64,000 nt of DNA, taken from positions 1 through 64,000 of the forward strand of contig CAJNOQ010000008.1 in NCBI GenBank assembly GCA_905250885.1, given 5' to 3'. Made by a program: the position numbers and the translations under genes. The notes under the pieces are model-generated. The model was not told the origin of the DNA. It saw only the letters and a list, made by a program, of their open reading frames with translations, and ran no database searches. This document shows positions 60,971 to 64,000 of this stretch, piece after piece (position 1 is the stretch's first letter; the number at the start of each line of letters is the position of its first letter). The DNA comes from Didymodactylos carnosus (Eukaryota > Rotifera > Eurotatoria > Philodinida > Philodinidae).

Positions 60971-61138
60971 GATGAATAAAACTGCTCAAATTCAAAGCCA
61001 ACAAGCTAAACAAGTGGTAGGTTTTTATTTTCTTCTTATAGTCAATGAACAAATTTATTTATTTTTTTCATCTAATTTTAGACAGAATACCTATTCTGCG
61101 TTCGTTGTTTGGCAGAATACTGCCGAGCGCAACATTGA
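60971..61138 (+). CDS. Spliced upstream ORF (33 aa) in the PRL phosphatase leader
   Basis: ATG 60971 starts a frame that runs to a GTAGGT donor at 61016. The acceptor TAATTTTAG at 61081 leads to 61082-61138 ending in TGA. Joined in phase 0 it reads MNKTAQIQSQQAKQV, then TEYLFCVRCLAEYCRAQH. Without splicing the peptide would be different and longer. No ATG lies between its stop and the phosphatase start at 61311, so both sit on one mRNA in the order expected for reinitiation. Vertebrate PRL mRNAs are known to carry a conserved upstream ORF that couples PRL translation to magnesium; that this peptide is its counterpart is inference, as I cannot align it here. Confidence 0.6.
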
Positions 61139-61310
61139 CTAGTACGAGTACCATACCACCATCATTATAGCAATAAAAACGATCAAAATCGTTTTCAATC
61201 CACTTTTAATAAAGCTGGAATTGGATAATAAATAAATAAATAAATTAAACTGTATCACCAATTTTAACCACCAATTTAAAACGTTTTTTTGTTGATACAA
61301 TAACAATAAA

Positions 61311-62554
61311 ATGCCTATTCAACGTTTTTTAAATCCAGCTCATACCGAAATTAAATACAAACAATTACGATTTTTAATAACTGATTGTCCCGATGATGAT
61401 TTAATGACGAATTATATTGATGTAAGTTATTTTTATTTTTTTTTACATTAGAAAATGTCAGATACTTGTTGATCGAACGAAAGGAGATGTCAACTTTTGA
61501 ATGTAGCGTTAGAAGAATATACAACGTATAAATAATGTTTTCACACTATTATTATACTAGTGGTAAACTTCAAAACAGCTTAAATACTAAAAGAAGAAAA
61601 AAGATTAATTTAATTATCTTCTTTTTACATTGTAATTTACTAAGAATTTAATCATTTTTCAGGCATATCAAAAATTCGGTGTGACAGCCGTTGTTCGTGT
61701 GTGTGAACAAAATTATGATAAAACACCTATTACAAATGCTGGAATGAAATTTTATGTAAGTATAGATATTTTCGATAATTTTCTTTTTTTTCGTTTTTTT
61801 TCCCCATCATCTCCCTTATTAATATCTAGCCATGGGAAGATGACAAACGGTTTGTTTTCATGAATATGAGAGTTCAAAATCCTAGAGAATTATTAGTTTC
61901 AGGTCGGACCATGGCAATGATTACTTGTTTTTGTTTTAACTGCATGTACTAATAAAAATCATGTTATTATCAAATGTATCGTCGAAAAACTAGTGATGAT
62001 TCGTCACAACAACCATGTTATTATTCAATAAGTATTACAAATAGTATGCTATGATTTTTTGTTATCTAACCCGTGCTCATCCATTGATCAAATAAAAGTA
62101 CATACCGATGATTCAATCTCGGCTTGTATTAGTAATACATTATAATTAATTTATATTCTTTTTCTCCTTAACAGGATCTTGTATTTCCCGATGGCACAGC
62201 ACCAGATACCCTTGTTCGCGAAAAATGGGTTAATATTATTAAAGAAAATATTCGCGAAAATCCAAATAGTTGTATTGCCATACATTGTGTTCATGGTTTA
62301 GGACGGTAAGTTTTTATTTTATCTATTCTTAATTGATATTAATTGTTTAATTGTTCTTTTTTTCTTTTTTTAGATCACCTGTAATGGTCGCATTGGCATT
62401 GCGAGAAGCGGGCATGTCAAAACAAGATTGCATCGATTTAATAAAAGCAAAACGTCGAGGAAGTTTTAATTTACGACAATTAGAATTTTTACAAAAATAT
62501 CGTCCTAATCATCGTTTATCAGTTGATAAACAAACAATGTGCACTCTCATGTAA
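61311..62554 (+). CDS. PTP4A: PRL-type (PTP4A) prenylated dual-specificity phosphatase (4 exons, 171 aa)
   Basis: Exons 61311-61421, 61663-61755, 62175-62305, 62374-62554 join in frame to 171 residues (human PRLs: 167-173). The start MPIQRFLNPAHTEIKYKQLR matches the PRL N-terminus. FGVTAVVRVCEQNYDKTPI is the conserved VRVCE region with the Cys that pairs with the catalytic Cys in PRLs. VFPDGTAPD corresponds to the general-acid loop. The P-loop is HCVHGLGRSPVMVALAL: Cys and Arg of C-x5-R are intact, but Ser follows Arg where PRLs typically have Ala. KAKRRGSFNLRQLEFLQKY is the family's C-terminal helix. The end CTLM is a CaaX box for prenylation, placing the enzyme at membranes, although the usual polybasic run before it is weak. 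PRLs also bind CNNM magnesium transporters. Confidence 0.95.
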
Positions 62555-62927
62555 CTGGAATTTTTTAACAGCGAGAAATATTTTTTAAAATTCAGAAAAT
62601 ACTTTTTTTCTTTTCAACTTTTCTCTTTTGATTTGTGAACATTTTTCATTTTTTCTTAATGCTTGTGCATGCGACTACGCGCAATTTATGTTCGCCTTAT
62701 GGTTTACTCATTTGTTTTCTTTTTCATTCAAATTTTGTTTAACATTTGTAGGCCTTATGCAGTAAAAATCTTTACTTCCATAAAATTTCTAATTAATCTG
62801 CTTATGTTGGTTTTTTTTTCTTACATTTTGTGTTGTTGTATTACTAAATAGTTTTTCTTACTGTTTTCTTTTTTTCTCTTTATCAAATATAGTTGTTTTG
62901 GGTCTTTTTGTTAATATGTGTAACAAT

Positions 62928-62933
62928 AATAAA
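62928..62933 (+). terminator. Poly(A) signal of the PRL phosphatase gene
   Basis: AATAAA about 375 bases after the stop, in CAATAATAAACG, following T-rich sequence. Confidence 0.45.
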
Positions 62934-63172
62934 CGATTGATCGTTAGTATTCATCTGCTTTAAATTAACTGATAATAGATAGAACTACTACCTTGGTGTA
63001 CAATCTCGACAAATCTTTCTTGTATTTTCCAAATTTACTGAGATACATTTTGAGATAAATATCGCCACATGTTAACTTTCTTTTGACTTTTAGCTGTACT
63101 GATTATCACTTTCTCAAAATTTCTATACAATTTCTATACTTTCAAATTGATTGTGTTTACTAGTATTGTATG

Positions 63173-63876
63173 TAGGACTGTAAAAACTCCTGTTACTTCT
63201 TCGACCGTTATCGACAACAGTAACTAGAAAAACAGCTGCCGTTAAAGTAACGATAACTGTCTTTTCAGTTAGCGTTAAACCAACGGTAACCGAAAAGACA
63301 GTTACTGTTACTTTAACGATAACTGCGTTTCCAGTTACCGTTGAAATAACGGTAACTATCAGTTAGTTAACTTTGTGGTAACTATTTTTTAAGTATGGCG
63401 GAAATATCAACGCAGTGGCTTAAAATGGCTTCCAAAATCGTTTGTTTTCCACTAAAACTGTTGAAACTTTCATAAATGACATGGTTTTGTAGTCTAATTC
63501 CGTTGATGAAAACAAAAAAGATTTCTCAAGCTGGCTGTAGATGCTGAGGTCTCCAGAGACCTTAAAAACCGCAGTTATAAAGCATTGAAGTTAAATAATT
63601 TCGATTAGTTTAGTTGACTGGCATGTGCGTGCCAATCAAAACCATGTTATTTATGAAAGTTTCAACAGTTTTAGTGGAAAACTAACGATTTTAGAAGCCA
63701 TTTTTAGCTGCTGCGTGGATATTTCTGCCATACTTAAAAAATAGTTACCAAAAAGTTAACTAACTGATAGTTACCGTTATTTCAACGGTAACGGGAAACG
63801 CAGTTATCGTTAAAGTAACGGTAACTGTGTTTTCAGTTAGCGTTAAATCAACGCAACGGGAACTTTTACAGTTCTA
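63173..63876. mobile_element. Foldback element, ~700 bp, with GTAAC-rich inverted arms
   Basis: Ends TAG(G/A)ACTGTAAAA on both sides. The left arm (63173-63500) and right arm (63630-63876) pair at about 90 percent over the inner 200 bases, including AACTGTTGAAACTTTCATAA and its complement. The left arm is about 70 bases longer through an extra block of the same kind. Both arms hold arrays of AACGGTAAC / GTTACCGTT and AAAGTAACGATAACTG motifs. The unpaired centre is about 130 bases. No coding sequence. High arm identity suggests recent insertion or gene conversion between arms. Confidence 0.85.
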
Positions 63877-64000
63877 ATTGTAGGTGGTAAAGTTAATGGT
63901 GTACGTTATTTCCACCCATACGCTCATAAAATTCAAAATCTTTTTCGTTATTATGTTTTTTTTATATAGCATTCCAAAATTATAGATGAAAGAAGAGAAT

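Noticed and set aside
9436-64000. CRISPR arrays, operons, prokaryotic promoters
   Set aside because: The window is eukaryotic, with spliced genes throughout; repeats seen are microsatellites, tandem coding units or inverted repeats.

Overview
This is an AT-rich animal genome window with short GT-AG introns and compact exons. Filamin, the Rho exchange factor ECT2, a PRL/PTP4A phosphatase and a Ly6/uPAR three-finger protein make it metazoan. A bdelloid-style F-box/LRR gene (44.4-45.2 kb) and many small inverted-repeat elements suggest a bdelloid rotifer. That last step is inference from family style, not a database match.

Layout. 1-15.4 kb is mostly non-coding. It holds three small genes: a three-exon Cys-rich zinc-knuckle-like protein (minus, 1708-2091), a single-exon coiled-coil protein (plus, 4473-4958) and a two-exon Ly6-like GPI protein (plus, 8792-9435). 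15.5-41.4 kb is one complete filamin gene on the plus strand. I resolved 52 coding exons that join without any frame error into 2,534 residues: two CH domains, 22 filamin repeats, a hinge after repeat 13, a second hinge before repeat 22, and a C-terminal dimerisation repeat. 44.4-45.2 kb is the F-box/LRR gene, directly abutted by a decayed LINE reverse-transcriptase fragment (45.2-45.9 kb, minus). 47.9-53.0 kb is ECT2 on the minus strand, 19 exons, about 925-950 residues. 61.0-62.6 kb is a four-exon PRL phosphatase preceded by its own spliced 33-codon upstream ORF. Seven or more foldback or hairpin elements lie between the genes, five of them right of 46 kb.

What stands out. The filamin locus appears to encode several products: a full-length actin crosslinker; an actin-binding-domain-less C-terminal isoform of 786 residues begun by a 296-codon private first exon inside intron 40; an 84-residue cassette inside repeat 9, with a possible early stop and poly(A) site behind it; and two phase-0 microexons (21 and 18 nt) in the hinge. 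The private first exon replaces the first strand of repeat 18, the equivalent of vertebrate filamin A repeat 20, whose first strand masks the ligand groove of the next repeat. In the phosphatase gene the spliced upstream ORF, with no other ATG before the main start, recalls the conserved PRL upstream ORF of vertebrates, and the catalytic loop carries Ser where PRLs usually have Ala.

Functionally, filamin, ECT2 and PRL all bear on actin, Rho signalling and membrane signalling, but they are separate transcription units and I see no evidence that they are co-regulated. Exon borders were read by eye from splice consensus, reading phase and family conservation; no transcript data were available.
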